64,000 nt of DNA from Diadema setosum (lineage: Eukaryota > Echinodermata > Echinoidea > Diadematoida > Diadematidae), in the NCBI RefSeq assembly GCF_964275005.1, contig NC_092694.1, positions 37,339,971 through 37,403,970 of the forward strand, written 5' to 3'. A program made the translations under genes and the position numbers. This document shows, piece after piece, positions 12,171 through 24,194 of the stretch; the stretch's first letter is position 1; each line of letters begins with the position of its first letter. The notes under the pieces were generated by a model. It was not told the origin of the DNA. It did not search any database and saw only the letters and a program-made list of their open reading frames with translations.

Positions 12171-12914
12171 TGTGACTGTGCATCACGAAACGGAACAAAA
12201 AGTCGCTCCCATTGATTTTACCTGAGGACTCAAAAAAGGTCAAATGGGTCAACAGAGTCAATCTTGAGTTTTTCATATTTTCTGAAAGAGCTACATGTAT
12301 CCTTCTTCTACACTATTCTTTAGTTTGGGATCATAACATGAATGGGAAAGTGTGTTTTCAACAGATTTTCTACAACCCTTTTTTAGAGGGAGAGTACCTG
12401 TAGAATGATCAGGTATGTCTCAGAGGCCCCTTTTCATTTCTTAAAATCCTTTGCACGCTTTGGCTGCGCTCTTTACTTTCAAGTCTAATAACTCGTGAAA
12501 GGATAAAGCTACTGCTTTGAAAGTTGGCATTAATTATGAACATAATGTGTTGATAAAACATACTAAATTTCAGCTTAAGATGAGATGATAATCTCTTCAT
12601 TGTTGTTGCTCCAGAGATTTACATCCTGTGTTTTGTCCCTTTCACCGCTCAGCTACAATTTTGTAGCACGGCTTCGTAAGGATTAAAGTGCACCTTGAAT
12701 AGACAGATAGACCCTGTACTTCAAAGACTCTTTTCTCAGTTTCCACTTTTCGAGAGTGTGTGCTTTCTTTCCAGTATAGTTTAGCGGAGTCCATTTTAAT
12801 TAAGTACAGTGTATAATACATCATTCTAAAGCTTACAGTCTGCTCTTTCAGAATCTGTCCCTTACTAAAAATCCATGTCTGGTGACTTTGTTGAGTTTGT
12901 GGTGCAGGGTCACA
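12171..12914 (-). mobile_element. ~0.7-kb TIR element, copy 1
   Basis: The right end reads TTTGTGGTGCAGGGTCACA; the left end is a mutated match beginning TGTGACTGTGCATCACGAAA. The interior matches the element at 56182-56868 in reverse orientation, for example GAAAGTTGGCATTAATTA here against TAATTAATGCCAACTTTC there. No protein is encoded. 744 bp, somewhat longer than the other copy. It lies just upstream of the patched-domain gene and may be inside its 5' UTR intron. Confidence 0.88.
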
Positions 12915-13515
12915 TATGTTTGAATTGTGTGTGTGGAGGGGGGGGGGGGTTGGGGGGACCCTGTATGTCACATGACAGCTCTGATGAAATGATCCAGCAA
13001 TTTTTCTATAACTTTACCAAATTTCATGATTCCATGCAGTTCTGCAAGGGACATTTAGTCTATTTCACTGATAACTTCTCAGTTTTTGATATCCAACAAA
13101 ATCACCTTGACAATGAACTGTGGTATAGTGCTGTTTAATATAGCGAGTCTATTTCTTTTCTTTTTTTTGTCAATTGTGACCTCCCAACAATTTTCACAAT
13201 CATGGAGTACAGCAATCGACAAAGAAACATGCTTGTTGTGTCACATTCATGTCAGGATCAGACTCTGATATTTTCATAATTCTTTTTAGAATTTGCGAAT
13301 AGCACCTGTCTCAAGAAATTGGCAGAAATATAAAAAAAAAAACAACAACAACCTGGGAGAGAAATAGATCTTTTGAATATTCATGAGCTAGATGAGATAA
13401 AATGATCCTGTTTGCATGTAGCAAAGGGTTTTGGCATTGGCAGAAATATCACAAGTGGTTAACCGGACATTGGAATATAATTGATCTCCTTGATGCTTGT
13501 GTGTTTTTCTTTCAG
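12915..13515. other. Non-coding DNA upstream of a possible UTR exon
   Basis: Begins 3' of the TIR element and ends with a pyrimidine-rich GTGTTTTTCTTTCAG tract, a good splice-acceptor candidate. Nothing else is recognised. Confidence 0.45.
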
Positions 13516-13833
13516 GTCACATATGGATCTTTGGACTTCCTTGAAACACAAAGTGGATTGTTTTCCCAGTGACAAGAAGAGTTTGTTGACCCGGGACTTC
13601 TGTAGAGATGTTGTGACCTGCACACAGATATGTGTGCTATTGGAGCGGTGAACTCTATTTATACGACAGGGGGAAGGAAGAGAAAGAAGGAGGCTCAGAC
13701 AGCACTGATCGGCGGTGACTCAGTGAGAAATGACGGCAAGACCTCGGGGAGAACCCAGGGCTTGTTGAGGCCCAACAGATGTAATGCTGGATGGAGGGAT
13801 CAACTAGTGTACAGTAGGAGCTCTTGCCCCCAG
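13516..13833 (+). other. Possible 5' UTR exon of the patched-domain gene
   Basis: A strong acceptor (TTTTTCTTTCAG) precedes 13516 and a donor-like CAG-GTGTTG lies at 13833/13834. The sequence is less AT-rich than its surroundings. Small frames are open, but none joins convincingly to the coding exon, which has an in-frame stop just upstream of its own ATG. A UTR role is therefore the simplest reading. The donor choice is uncertain. Confidence 0.35.
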
Positions 13834-14028
13834 GTGTTGGAGATTGTCTGCTGCAAATCTTTCTGCTGCATTTTATAGCACACACTCACCAAAGATCATA
13901 ATTCAAATCCTATGTATTCACGATAAGATTATAGCTGCATTGCAAACATGCTCATGCAAAATATGCAGCTGTCTATGTGATTATATTTTTCTTCATTTTC
14001 TTGTGAGCACTAAAATTTGATCGGAACT

Positions 14029-17000
14029 ATGGGCTACTTTCATTGCATAGATAGGTTGCTGGTGAGCTTCTTTTCGAGATATGGCAAGCTGATAGGGCGG
14101 CATCCTCTGCCCTTTCTGCTGGGGTCAATCCTGGTAGCACTCGGCCTTGGCACGGGGCTGATGTTCATTCGTCTTGAAACAGACGTGATGTACCTGTTCA
14201 CGCCTCAGGAGAGCCAGGCACGAGTTGAGAGTGACATCATATATGACATTTTTCCTGTGGACTACGAGGAATATTTGCCGAATCGTGGGAAAGGTGTGAC
14301 TGATCTCGGCTCTAACGTAATCGTCAAGCCGAAGGTTGGTGATAATGTTCTGACCGAAGCTGTCATCACTGAAATATTGCGCTTTGATGCCGGTGTACAA
14401 GATGTCACCGTGCAAGATTGGAATGATACCGAATGCAGATACGACTGTTTATGTGCGATGTGGGAAGGGTCATGTCTGGTCAACCCAGTGCTCCAAGCGT
14501 ATGATTTTAATGCAAGTCGGGTGTCCAGCATCAATTTGACGCATCCCTTCCATCATTTATCGGAGAGGAGCGTTGTGTTTCTTGGCGCTTCTCTTGGAGA
14601 GGTTACAATGAAGGATGGAGAAAACTCGACGGTAGCCACTGCGGCACTCCTGTCCTTGTCGTATCACCTGAAGTCCACTTCTGAATTCCAGTCCCTTGGT
14701 AGGAGATGGGAGAAGGAGTTTCTGAAGTACGCCGATGGATTCCAGTCAGACCACGTCGCTCTCTCGTACATCGTGTCTCACACGCTGGAAAGAGAAATCA
14801 CAAACTTGACCCTCACCGTGTTGCCCTTCTTCGCCGTGACATGCGTTCTCCTGGTGACTTTCGCGGTGGCCTCGTGCCTGGTGGCTGACTGGGTGTTGGG
14901 CAAGGCCATCCTGGGTTGCTTGGGATTCATCTCAGCCGTGCTGGCCATCGTAGCGTCATCTGGGCTCCTCTGCTTCCTTGGGTTCCGCTTCAACATTGTG
15001 GCAGCCTCCATGCCTTTCCTTATTATTGGTAAGTCATAGAACCATTGAGTCCTGTGGTATATTGACTTTGAAAAGCATCACGTCTTCTTCATTAAACTGG
15101 CAACTCTAATTTTATTAAATGTATCCTTTATTCAAGAAAATTCAATGGAAAAAAGAATAGAATTGTACCAGTTTGCCAAATCATGATTGCTATGTAAATT
15201 CATCATCAAATGTATGTATTACTATGATACAAGCAGTGCGAAAGAAATGATGTTACATGCCATTTTAAAAACAATTTGAAGACCAGGATTGTTATCTATT
15301 AAATGTTTTAATAATTGATCATCAAACATGTGTATTACATATAATATTATGCTATAAGCAGTAGGAAGGAATCAGCTTTGTTTAAAATGTATGCCTTAAA
15401 CAACTTGAAGACCATAATTTGCAGTTCCTGGTTGGACATCTTTTTTGTGGTTACGGTTTTGGAGTTGGCTGTAGTTTTATGAGAGACAATCTTTCATTCT
15501 GTGTTAGCATGGAATATATATTTTTCTTTTGTCTTTCCACTTGTCCTGTGTAGGGATTGGCATTGATGATATGTTCATCATGCTTGCAGCATGGCGCAAG
15601 ACCAATCCAAGAAGCACAGTGGAAGAACGCATGGGAAAGGCATATTCTGAAGCAGCCGTCTCCATCACCATCACCAGCATCACGGATGCTCTGGCCTTTG
15701 GGATAGGAGCAATCACCCCACTACCGGCTGTTCGCATCTTCTGTCTCTTCACCGGTGTGACGGTGGTGTTTGATTATCTCTTCCAGGTCACGTTCTTTGG
15801 CGCCTGCATGGTGTACAGCGGGAGACGAGAAGCAGCAGGGCGTCACTGCATCACGATGCTGAAGGTGGTACCCCAAGATGAAGCCAAGTCCAAATTGTAC
15901 AAACTGTTCTGTGCAGGTGGGCTGTCAAAACGGGACCAAGGACTGGACCTGAAGCAGTCTTGCGAAACGGCCCTCATGACCTTTTTCAAGGAGCACTATG
16001 GCCCTGCGCTCATGACCACACCCGCCAAGATCCTGGCATTATTCCTCTTTTGTGTTTATATCGGAGGAGCAGCATACGGATGCTTTTTTGTTACTGAAGG
16101 ACTGGAAATGAAATCACTCGCTGGAGATGGTTCTGTAGCTCACCAGTACTTTGACACATTGGTAAGAGACTTTTCGCAGTATGGCCCTGCAGTGTCCGTT
16201 GCAATTCTGGATCACCTCAACTACAGTAGTCCAAAGGTACAAGAAGATGTGGAGCGTATTGTTCGGGATTTTGAAAGCAGCATGTACATTCACTCTTCAG
16301 ACTTGACAGAGTTCTGGCTAAGAGACTACTTAAAATTTCTTGATATGGCAAACATTCCAGAAAAATCCAGGACAGAATATTTTATGACATTACTTGTAGA
16401 TTTTTTTCTCAGAATGCCTGCATTTTCCAGATATTCTCAGGATATCGTGTTTCAGGAGGGATCCAATCAAACTATCATAGAAGCATCAAGATTCATGCTG
16501 CTGGGTGATAGCTTGATCACAACAACACAGCAGATGGATATGATGGCTGATGTGAGAAAAAGAATTGAGGACAACGAAATGAACATGACAGTGTTCTCAC
16601 CAATGTTCATAATTTATGAGCAGTTTGTCATCGTCAGGCCCTTGACACTTCAGAATCTTTCCATCGCCTTAGGGAGCATGTTCCTGGTTGCTCTCTTGCT
16701 CATCCCGCATCCGTTCTGTGCTGTCATGGTGACAGCTTGCATCGTCTCCATCCAGGTGGGTATCTTCGGCTACATGTCACTCTGGGACGTTCCGCTGGAT
16801 GGCATCTCCATGATCAACATCATCCTCTGCATCGGATTCAGCGTCGATTTCTCCGCCCACATCACTTACTCTTTCCTCTGCGACCATGATGCTCAGCACA
16901 GAGACTGCCAGCGGAAGATGACGACAGCCGAGAGACATTCGGTGATGGCGCTCTACTCCCTCGGCATGCCCATCATGCAGGGGGCGTTATCAACCATACT

Positions 17001-17301
17001 GGCTATTCTGGCCCTCTACTGGTCGCCGAGCTATATCTTCCGAGCTTTCTTCAAGATCATGTTCATGGTGATGGTCTTCGGGATGCTGCACAGTCTGGTC
17101 TTTCTACCGGTCCTGCTCTCCTCCCTTGGATGTTGCTTCAAGATGACAGCCCCTCCCTCCAGCGGTTCCCCGTACAAGATGAAAGAGGATGTTGCTCAGA
17201 AGGGGAACCATGAATCAGGTAAGGTGGAGTTGGCATTTGTGGATGATGGAACAGTGTTACGTGTCTACCCGACCTTTGATGGGCGTGTCACGGTGCTGTA
17301 A
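14029..17301 (+). CDS. Patched domain-containing protein (PTCHD3-like)
   Basis: Two coding exons, 14029-15028 and 15554-17301, join in phase to give 915 residues. The intron begins GTAAGT and ends TGTAG. The start is the first ATG after an in-frame TAA at 14011. The product is a multi-pass membrane protein of the patched/PTCHD (RND) family, which has a sterol-sensing domain; relatives act in sterol or Hedgehog-linked transport, but the substrate here is unknown. A first membrane segment lies near residues 26-47, followed by a Cys-containing, N-glycosylation-rich extracellular loop. The sterol-sensing-type helices begin near 250. The GIGIDDMF motif at 334-341 is split by the intron, and its second-half counterpart FSVDFSAH lies near 762-769; both carry the acidic residues typical of RND permeases. 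The length is normal for the PTCHD group (roughly 850-1000 residues) and the frame is intact. Exact orthology within the expanded invertebrate PTCHD set cannot be settled by eye. Confidence 0.94.
15197..15425. repeat. Diverged tandem duplication in the PTCHD intron
   Basis: Two neighbouring segments of about 115 bp share the same order of motifs: ATCATCAAA, TGTATTAC, ATAAGCAGT or ACAAGCAGT, then TTGAAGACCA. They differ by many substitutions and small gaps. This looks like an old local duplication inside the intron. Confidence 0.6.
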
Positions 17302-18375
17302 CTTCTGCACCTCACTTGTCAAGCTTTGCACTTGACGCTCCTTCCGTCAACTGACTTTAATTAACGTCATGCATGAACTGTTTTCCCATCCAACTAACGT
17401 CTCAAAAATGGGTATAGACTCATCCATGTGAACATCTTACCAGTTGTACACCCTTTCCTTCCATACTTCCTTGTGGCTGTCGTATGTGTGCCATAGTGTA
17501 ATATTTTCTGTGCAATCCATATACATGTTAGTTCTGTGTAACTCTGTATAGCAGGGCCTGTGCTTGTGAGACAATGTGCAGGTACATTGTACATCATAGT
17601 TTTTAGTACATCATGTGTGTACCTCTTTATCTATAGGAGGTGTGTGGGTGCAATGAATGTATTTTATAGGTAGTTTTTCATTTGTTCACCTGTGTATTTA
17701 AAACAGGTGCTGTGAAATTTGTGTATTTCCAATCCATTTTAAGTTCAGTGATTGGTCAAACTTCAAACTTAACACTATTTAAAATAGGAACAGTGGAAGA
17801 GTTGTGAAGACTAGTGAATATTTTTCTTGTGGCAGGTATAACCTTATTTCTTACTCGATCCGTTTTGATACATGGATTGTTGTCATTACCTGCATTTTAA
17901 AATCCATTTTTTATTTTTTTATTTTTTTTATTATTTTTTTTTTTTTGGGGGGGGGGGCAGTATATTTCAGTGCAGACTTTGGGATCTGTATGCCGTCCAC
18001 TGTATAATGACATGTGAGCCTTGATTTTTACACTGTTGTACAGTACCCAGATCATGCTTTTTATACAGCCATATAGCGTGGCTCTCGGGGAGGCCTCAAA
18101 AGTTGAATAGTTATCACAAATATGCCATGAACTGAGCTAGGGATTCCGAGGAAGCAGAAATAGTACACTTTCTGTCACTGAGAAATCCATAATTCCGCAA
18201 GTGGCCCAAAACAGTGCATGGTATATCTGTCATCCTGATGATGAATATTCAAGAAATACTTTTTTCAGATAAAAATGTTCCTTAAAAAGTAAAGTGTGTT
18301 GTGATGACAGACAATTAACATATTGTGGTGATTTACAGTGTCCAGAGTGGTCAATAAAGGCTGTTACTGACTATG
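17302..18375 (+). other. Likely 3' UTR of the PTCHD gene with a polyadenylation signal
   Basis: About 1 kb after the stop codon there is an AATAAA at 18353-18358 followed by TG-rich sequence, the best candidate poly(A) signal. The stretch includes a T-run followed by a G-run near 17920-17958. No other gene is seen. The exact transcript end is not determined. Confidence 0.5.
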
Positions 18376-18465
18376 ATACCAATGTCATGTACTATTGATG
18401 AAAACCATCAATGCCTTGTGATGGTGATGTAATATTCATGCTATAGTGCACTATACCCCTAGATA

Positions 18466-18687
18466 CTGTATACGCTGTTATTTTCGGGAATCAGGATCGA
18501 AGTCACAGACATTTTTGCGAGATTTTGTTTTTCGCGAATTGACACAGCAGCCTTCATAAGCGCACTATACCTTAGCATATGGTGACGTTTTTCCGTGTTG
18601 TTAAATTCGCGGTCTAACTGAGATTGCGAAATTCGCGAAAATTAAACCCTCACGAAAATACTGTAACAGCTTATATCAGTGTTTAAT
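18466..18687. mobile_element. Small TIR element with TTCGCG-rich interior
   Basis: GATACTGTATACGCTGTTAT near the left end is matched loosely by ATACTGTAACAGC near the right end, with TTTTCG and CGAAAA just inside. The interior contains TTTTTCGCGAATT and AAATTCGCGAAAAT. About 220 bp and non-coding. It resembles the element at 23212-23432. Confidence 0.6.
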
Positions 18688-19899
18688 TTTTTTTCCATTT
18701 TTCATTGGCAGTTTGTCTTTCAATATTACAGCAATCATTGGTCACATGATGCTATGTAGACCAATCACTGAACAGGATAGATAGTTAGTGAAGGATGGAA
18801 TGTTCATTGTTTCTTTTAATGAAGCTAACATACTATGCAAGTTTTCATTCAAAGAAAAAAAAGAGTGCTTTTGTTCGTTTGTTTGCTGTGAGTACATCAT
18901 GTATTTTACATTGTAGCAGTTGTGGTTTAGGAGAGTGTAAGGGTTCATTTGAGTACTCTCCTTAAAATGCTCCGTACCATACCATTATACTGAGCAAAAA
19001 AATGGGCCACTTCATGATGTACTCCAAAAGTGTACTGCATACGCCAAATATTTTGCGCGTTTTTTATTTTTCGCAAAAATGGGCTTTCGGCAGGAGGTTT
19101 CCCGTTGAAAGCGGGAGAGTTGGAGTCTCTGTATAAATTGTGTAATCACTTTTACTTGAGTATGGTATGGTATACAGTATGGTATGGTATGGTATGGTAT
19201 GGTATGGTATGGTATGTATGGCATGCCATGCCTTGAATTGGTTTGCTGTGGTTCACTTTTGAGTACTCAAACTTGGCCTAAAATTTTAATACCGGTAGAT
19301 TGGTGCAGAATGCGTTAGGCTGGTTGAGGGAACATGAACTTGTGAATGTGCACACACATAGTACATTTGTATGGGTATGCATGACTTTATGCTATTAAAG
19401 TGTGTGCTGTTGGAAGCATTGGGTTTTTTTTTACAATACTGGTGTTTTTGTGTCATTCGTAGTAATTTATTATCTGTCATTGTGAAATGTGAGGTGTCTT
19501 GTTTATCATTGATGTTTTAATGTCTCTTGAGAGAACACAAAATTGTGTTCAGCATTCATATACTATCCCATGTGTCAAATAATACACTAAGATAACAAAT
19601 GAACACAATTTGTAACAGGGAAAGTACAGAAAAAAAAATTAATAATTCACCTTTCAGGGTTTTGTAAACCTTGTACAGAGCTGTGTACTTAGTAGTTGAT
19701 GTCTTAATATACACTATAGCATGGTGCATGCAAGATTGAGAATGTCATATTACTCCACAGACCGTACATTTGTACAGTGCTTTAAGAAAACAATGAGAGT
19801 ACTGAAGTGTAGCTATCAGCGACTCTTAACTCTGCTAGTCTGTTATGTAAACATGCTGGTACTATGCACTTTCCTGGAGTCAGATGTCAAAGTTGATCT
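18688..19899. other. Intergenic DNA with a pentanucleotide repeat
   Basis: Holds a (TATGG)n microsatellite at about 19161-19216. Small open frames across it are repeat by-products. No gene is seen. Confidence 0.6.
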
Positions 19900-20150
19900 A
19901 TGATATGATGATAATGATAAAAATGTCTTTAATTTATCCAGGGTAGCCTCTTCAGTGTTGCCACTGCTCTGCCAGAGGGCCCTGCTATTATTATTACCCC
20001 AGCATTGCCAGGGTACCCATTTATACATTTGGGTCCAGAGGGACTCGTAGTGGGTAAAAACATCTTGTGCAAGGACGTAAGCACTGGGCGGGATTCGAAC
20101 TCGGGTCTTTCAATCGGGAGTCGCGAGTCTTATCCACTATGCCACAGCAT
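19900..20150 (-). mobile_element. tRNA-derived SINE
   Basis: Read on the - strand, the head contains an A-box-like TGGCATAGTGG (complement at 20134-20144) and a B-box GAGTTCGAATCC (complement at 20091-20102), spaced as in a tRNA gene. A conserved-looking body follows (AAATGGGTACCCTGGCAATG), then a short ATT/ATC-rich tail near 19905. The head cannot be a working tRNA: it lacks a full cloverleaf and runs straight into the SINE body. The family is not named here. A deuterostome SINE is likely. Confidence 0.85.
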
Positions 20151-20593
20151 ATGAGAGAGATCACAATTGCAGCAGCCTGAAGCTCTGTTTTAAAATCATT
20201 TCCACAGCAATTGATCTGATTAGATTTTTGCAAATTTCTGCATATAGAGGAAAAAATAATGATAAACGAATAGATCTTCACACAAAGTGAAATGCAATAC
20301 TCTTATGATTATTGTAGAGATCAAAATACGATAATTCAATCAATTATAAAGGTTAGTGAGATTACGTGTAAAATTGAATTAAAAACCTGGATTCTGATCA
20401 GTGTTAGCATTACGTACATGTAATAAATTGGTACCATTCAGTAAGATGTTATTCATGTGTTTTTCATCACATCACCTTGATAAAGTCATGAACAACAGCA
20501 AAAGGCTAGCAAAATGCAGTGATTAGGCTGAAATATTCATGTAGGAAGTATAATGTTTGTCTAAATCTGAAAAATGTTAATTATTCTATTAAG
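20151..20593. other. Non-coding, nothing recognised
   Basis: AT-rich sequence between the SINE and a small TIR element. No gene is seen. Confidence 0.5.
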
Positions 20594-20718
20594 CAGGGGC
20601 GGATCCAGGAATTCTTTGCCCCCCCCCCCCCCATTTTTTTCTTTTTATTTCTTTCGTTTTAACAAAAACTATAAGCAGGGGCGCGTGCCCGGTGCTCCCT
20701 CCTCTGGATCCGCCACTA
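20594..20718. mobile_element. Small TIR element with CAG-GGCGGATCCAGG ends
   Basis: CAGGGGCGGATCCAGGAATT at the left and CTGGATCCGCCACT at the right are inverted. The interior is a C-run, a T-rich stretch and a second GCAGGGGCG motif. Same family as 10613-10758. Confidence 0.78.
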
Positions 20719-21695
20719 CTAAGTATGTCAAGTTCAGATGTCAAAGTCTGAAACTGCTCTGCAATTAAAAATCTTATGTGTTCGTGTAGCAGTCCACTGT
20801 GGTGTTTGGAATTATCCTCAAGTGCATGTAATCCCTAGTCGACGTGACAGCATTTAAATCGCCAGTCTTCAAAGATCTCAGGCCAAACAAGCAGGAAATG
20901 AAATGTGTAGAGCATGGCATTTTGGATGAGAACACTTGAGTGGTGAAGTATAAACTTGTATTTTGTGTCACTATGAACCAGAACTTTATGATGATGATGT
21001 GATTTATGGAAATATACCTTGTATATGATTTATAAACTGTACTTTTACAATATTTTTTTGAAGTCTTTAAACTAGGTAGGAAGTCAAGTTCAAAATCATT
21101 TCATTGAAAGGATACAAGTTGCAAAGTAGCCCTGCCTTCTGTTCTTGAAGAACATTGTATGCTCCCTGTACATTGTGGAAATACCATGAAAGAGACAATT
21201 TTTTGCACATTTTACGCAACATATTTAGCATGAAAATAGAAGCACGCAAATGTTTTTCCTGGTCATACAATGTACATACTGTGTCATATCCTCGATAATG
21301 TAGGAATGTAAACTCACAAAATTCATCTTGCCCGCCAAACACGAAAAAAACTTTTTGTGCCAAAATGTCTTCTTTGCAGTTCATAGCATCTTATTATTCA
21401 TCATATTCCAAGTGCAGTAGGCCTACATGTAATTGCCACTTTGTTTTGGTATCTTGGAGAACGAGACTTTTTTTTTTTTTTAATTAAGTGCCTGCTCTTA
21501 TAAAAAAGATAAAGTCTAAAAAATTTATTAAACCTAGTACCATCAAAATATGTCCATGTATTGCAGGGCATCTTGCATGCACTTTACCACCATTATCCCA
21601 TAATGTGCTACGGTACTGATTAAAACTTGCCAAGTGTATCATTAGCATTCAGTAATCGATCCAGACCTACTTGTAAAGTTCATGAGAAAACACTA
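20719..21695. other. Intergenic DNA, nothing recognised
   Basis: AT-rich, with no exon or clear element. Small open frames near 21067-21384 have no recognisable sequence. Confidence 0.5.
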
Positions 21696-22471
21696 GTTAC
21701 GTTCAGACGGAAGGCCCTAACCTCGAGGTTAGGAAACCTCGAGGTTTAGCTCTTGCCCCCTAACTACGACGTGTGTCCACACGACGAATCTTAACCTCGA
21801 GGTTACGAAACCTCGAGGTTAAGCTTCTGCCCGCCCCCCGTAACTACGAGTGGGTCCCACTCGATGTTAAAACCACAAAACCGGAAGTTTTAGCCCACAC
21901 TGCTAACAAGGCGTCTATTTATTCTTTAGTCCAACCATGTCGGACTCGCTTACAGGTACAAACTCTTTTTCTCTGTTATGGTATGCAGAGATAGCACTGC
22001 ACTGATGACTTTATGCCTTTATGAACATATTCGTCGAAAACATTTTTTTTAGCGTCGGAGAAGAATATAGAATACAGTAGCGAGTTTGACGTGTTCAGTT
22101 TCAGAGATCAAGCGCATGGGAAGAAAAGATGTTGTTGTGTCGTGCGTCATAGGTTTTTCACGTGTAGTGTATTTGTGTACGTTTGGGAGGTTGACCCGGA
22201 AGCAGAGGGAAATTGTGGGGGCTGGAGTTTACGGGGAGGTCACTCTAAACTTCGAGTTCGTTGTTTTTTGTGTCCACACGGTGCTTAACTACGAGTGGGG
22301 ACCCCCCGCGGCTCGTGGTTAGAGCGCTAACCATAAGATTTCTCGTGGCTCGAAACATCAAGCAAACCTCGAGGTTTGCTAACTACGAGTGCGTCTTCAC
22401 GGTCCCTAACTACAAGCTCTAACCTCGAAGTTTCCTAACTTCGAGGTTAAGGGCTCCCGTCTGAACGTAAC
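21696..22471. mobile_element. 776-bp TIR element packed with AACCTCGAGGTT palindromes
   Basis: The ends GTTACGTTCAGACGG and CCGTCTGAACGTAAC are perfect 15-bp inverted repeats flanked by TA. Inside both ends are several AACCTCGAGGTT palindromes and CTAACTACGA or GTAACTACGA blocks. The middle, about 21900-22320, is unique and carries open frames of 65-78 codons with no recognisable motif. A cut-and-paste DNA element with a TA target is the simplest reading; the superfamily is unknown. Confidence 0.85.
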
Positions 22472-23211
22472 TACTGGTACTGGTAGCCGAACCGTAAATT
22501 AGACCTACATAAAGATGTAGCTTGAGGATAATTTTGGGACCTGAATTGTTAACATTTTATAATGAGAATTTTCTTACAACCATGTCCTTTATAACAGGAG
22601 TAAATTGCATTCCCAAGCCAAAGCAATGCCTTAAAAAAAAAAATGATCCAGAAAACTGTCAACATCTAAATTTTGGTTTTGTTTTAAGCCGCCAAATTTT
22701 GACAGGTGGTTGAAAGAAGATTACTCACCCATACCAGGTAAGACAAACTTAGAATAAAAATTATGTTGATCTACTTAATGTGAATTACAAATTGTACATA
22801 TTCAGTCCATTGTAGAGAATCCTAATCTACAACTTTTTGTGGGTTTTGAGCTAGGCAGTCACAGTTTAATATCCTTTTTAGAAAGCACAGTTGGGGATTT
22901 CCCACTTTCAGAATGAGGGCATTGCTGCTTGGGGAGGTCCTGTTTGTTGCTGTGGATTTATAGAAAAACATGTATATTTCAGTCAGCTACCTAGTAGAAA
23001 ATTTCTGCAGAGAAATATGGCTCCCTTGTGTGCATGTGCTCAGACATCCATTATAGATGGCCTCTATTATTTAACAAAAAATCCAATATCTTGGCAATAT
23101 TGCAGTTTTTATGACTCCAAATGCAAACTGCAAAGTATATTTTATGCAAATTTGTGACTATTTGAGACTATTTGATTGACTGTAGGGGAGACCAGGAGCC
23201 TCAGAAGTGAA
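22472..23211. other. Non-coding, nothing recognised
   Basis: AT-rich. A CCATACCAG-GTAAGAC donor-like site near 22738 has no supporting coding sequence. Confidence 0.45.
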
Positions 23212-23432
23212 TACTGTAAAACAAGGAATGTTCACATGCATTTTAATTTCGCGAATTTTGCGAGTGCCAAAATTCACGGAATTAAAATGAGCGCAAAAGT
23301 TCTTGCCTACACAATATGCATTTGATGCCATTCGCAATTTGCAAAAAAAAAAGAAAAAGTTATGCTGCAAGAAGCCTGGCAGCTCCAATTCGCGAAGTTT
23401 TCATGCCGCAAATATATCATGTTTTACAGTAC
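23212..23432. mobile_element. Small TIR element with TTCGCG-rich interior
   Basis: TACTGTAAAAC at the left is mirrored by GTTTTACAGTA at the right. The interior contains AATTTCGCGAATTTTGCG and TTCGCGAAGTTTT. About 221 bp, non-coding; probably the same broad family as 18466-18687. Confidence 0.7.
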
Positions 23433-24060
23433 CAAGGTACACTGTATACCAGCAGTCCAATTTGCAGTTACAGTATTACATGTAGGTCACCCCCACCCCC
23501 CACACAGTGCTCCAGTAGGTTATTCCCCTGTATCCAAAATTTATAGGTCTGTAAACATAATCTGTATTTATTGCACCATCATTTTGTTATCATAACTATA
23601 TTTTAGTAAAAAGTGGGAGACGGTGGATATTTTCAATGGGTGAAGCCCATGATAGAAATATGTGCATTGACTACAAGCATAGTCTCCTCAAACACTGTTC
23701 AACCATGTTATTTTGAATTTGATATGCATGGAGTGGTGGAAAAGATGTGCAGTTTAATCAAACTTTGCCTGAAGAAAGGCTAGTTGGGTCTAGACTCCTT
23801 TTATGACCTGCCATCTGTCCTTAGATTTATTACAAGTGTCAGGATAGGTTAATCTTCCAGCTGGCGATAATTTCCTGGCGATCTCAACTTAAACACTGGA
23901 GATGACAAATAGCATTTTTTGATGGACAACTCCAGTCACTAAAAAGGAGTGAAAAGCCTCAGTTGTGTGATTTGATTCTTCATATGTTGACATATCTTTA
24001 CATTTTAATGCAGCGCACATTTTTCTTTCCTAAATTGATCTCAACGGTAGTTGCTTCCAG
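23433..24060. other. Non-coding, nothing recognised
   Basis: No gene or element is identified in this AT-rich stretch. Confidence 0.45.
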
Positions 24061-24194
24061 TGACTTGAGTGCCCCTTCTTATCACTCTATATATAATGTT
24101 GTGGTTTTAGACAAATGATTCGAGTTCAAGTTGCACAGATTGTATGGAATTTGTCTAAAACCACAACATTTTTTAAGAAGGGGCACTCAAGTCA
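24061..24194. mobile_element. 134-bp foldback MITE
   Basis: Arms of about 50 bp: TGACTTGAGTGCCCCTTCTT and AATGTTGTGGTTTTAGACAA on the left are mirrored by TTGTCTAAAACCACAACATT and AAGAAGGGGCACTCAAGTCA on the right. The inner 20 bp or so of each arm are perfectly complementary. Non-coding. Confidence 0.92.

Noticed and set aside
20080-20150. Functional tRNA gene
   Set aside because: Both polymerase III boxes are present, but there is no complete cloverleaf and the sequence continues into a SINE body.
22690-22740. Short exon bounded by TTTTGACAG and CAG-GTAAGA
   Set aside because: Only 32 nt with no partner exons nearby; chance splice-like motifs are frequent in AT-rich DNA.
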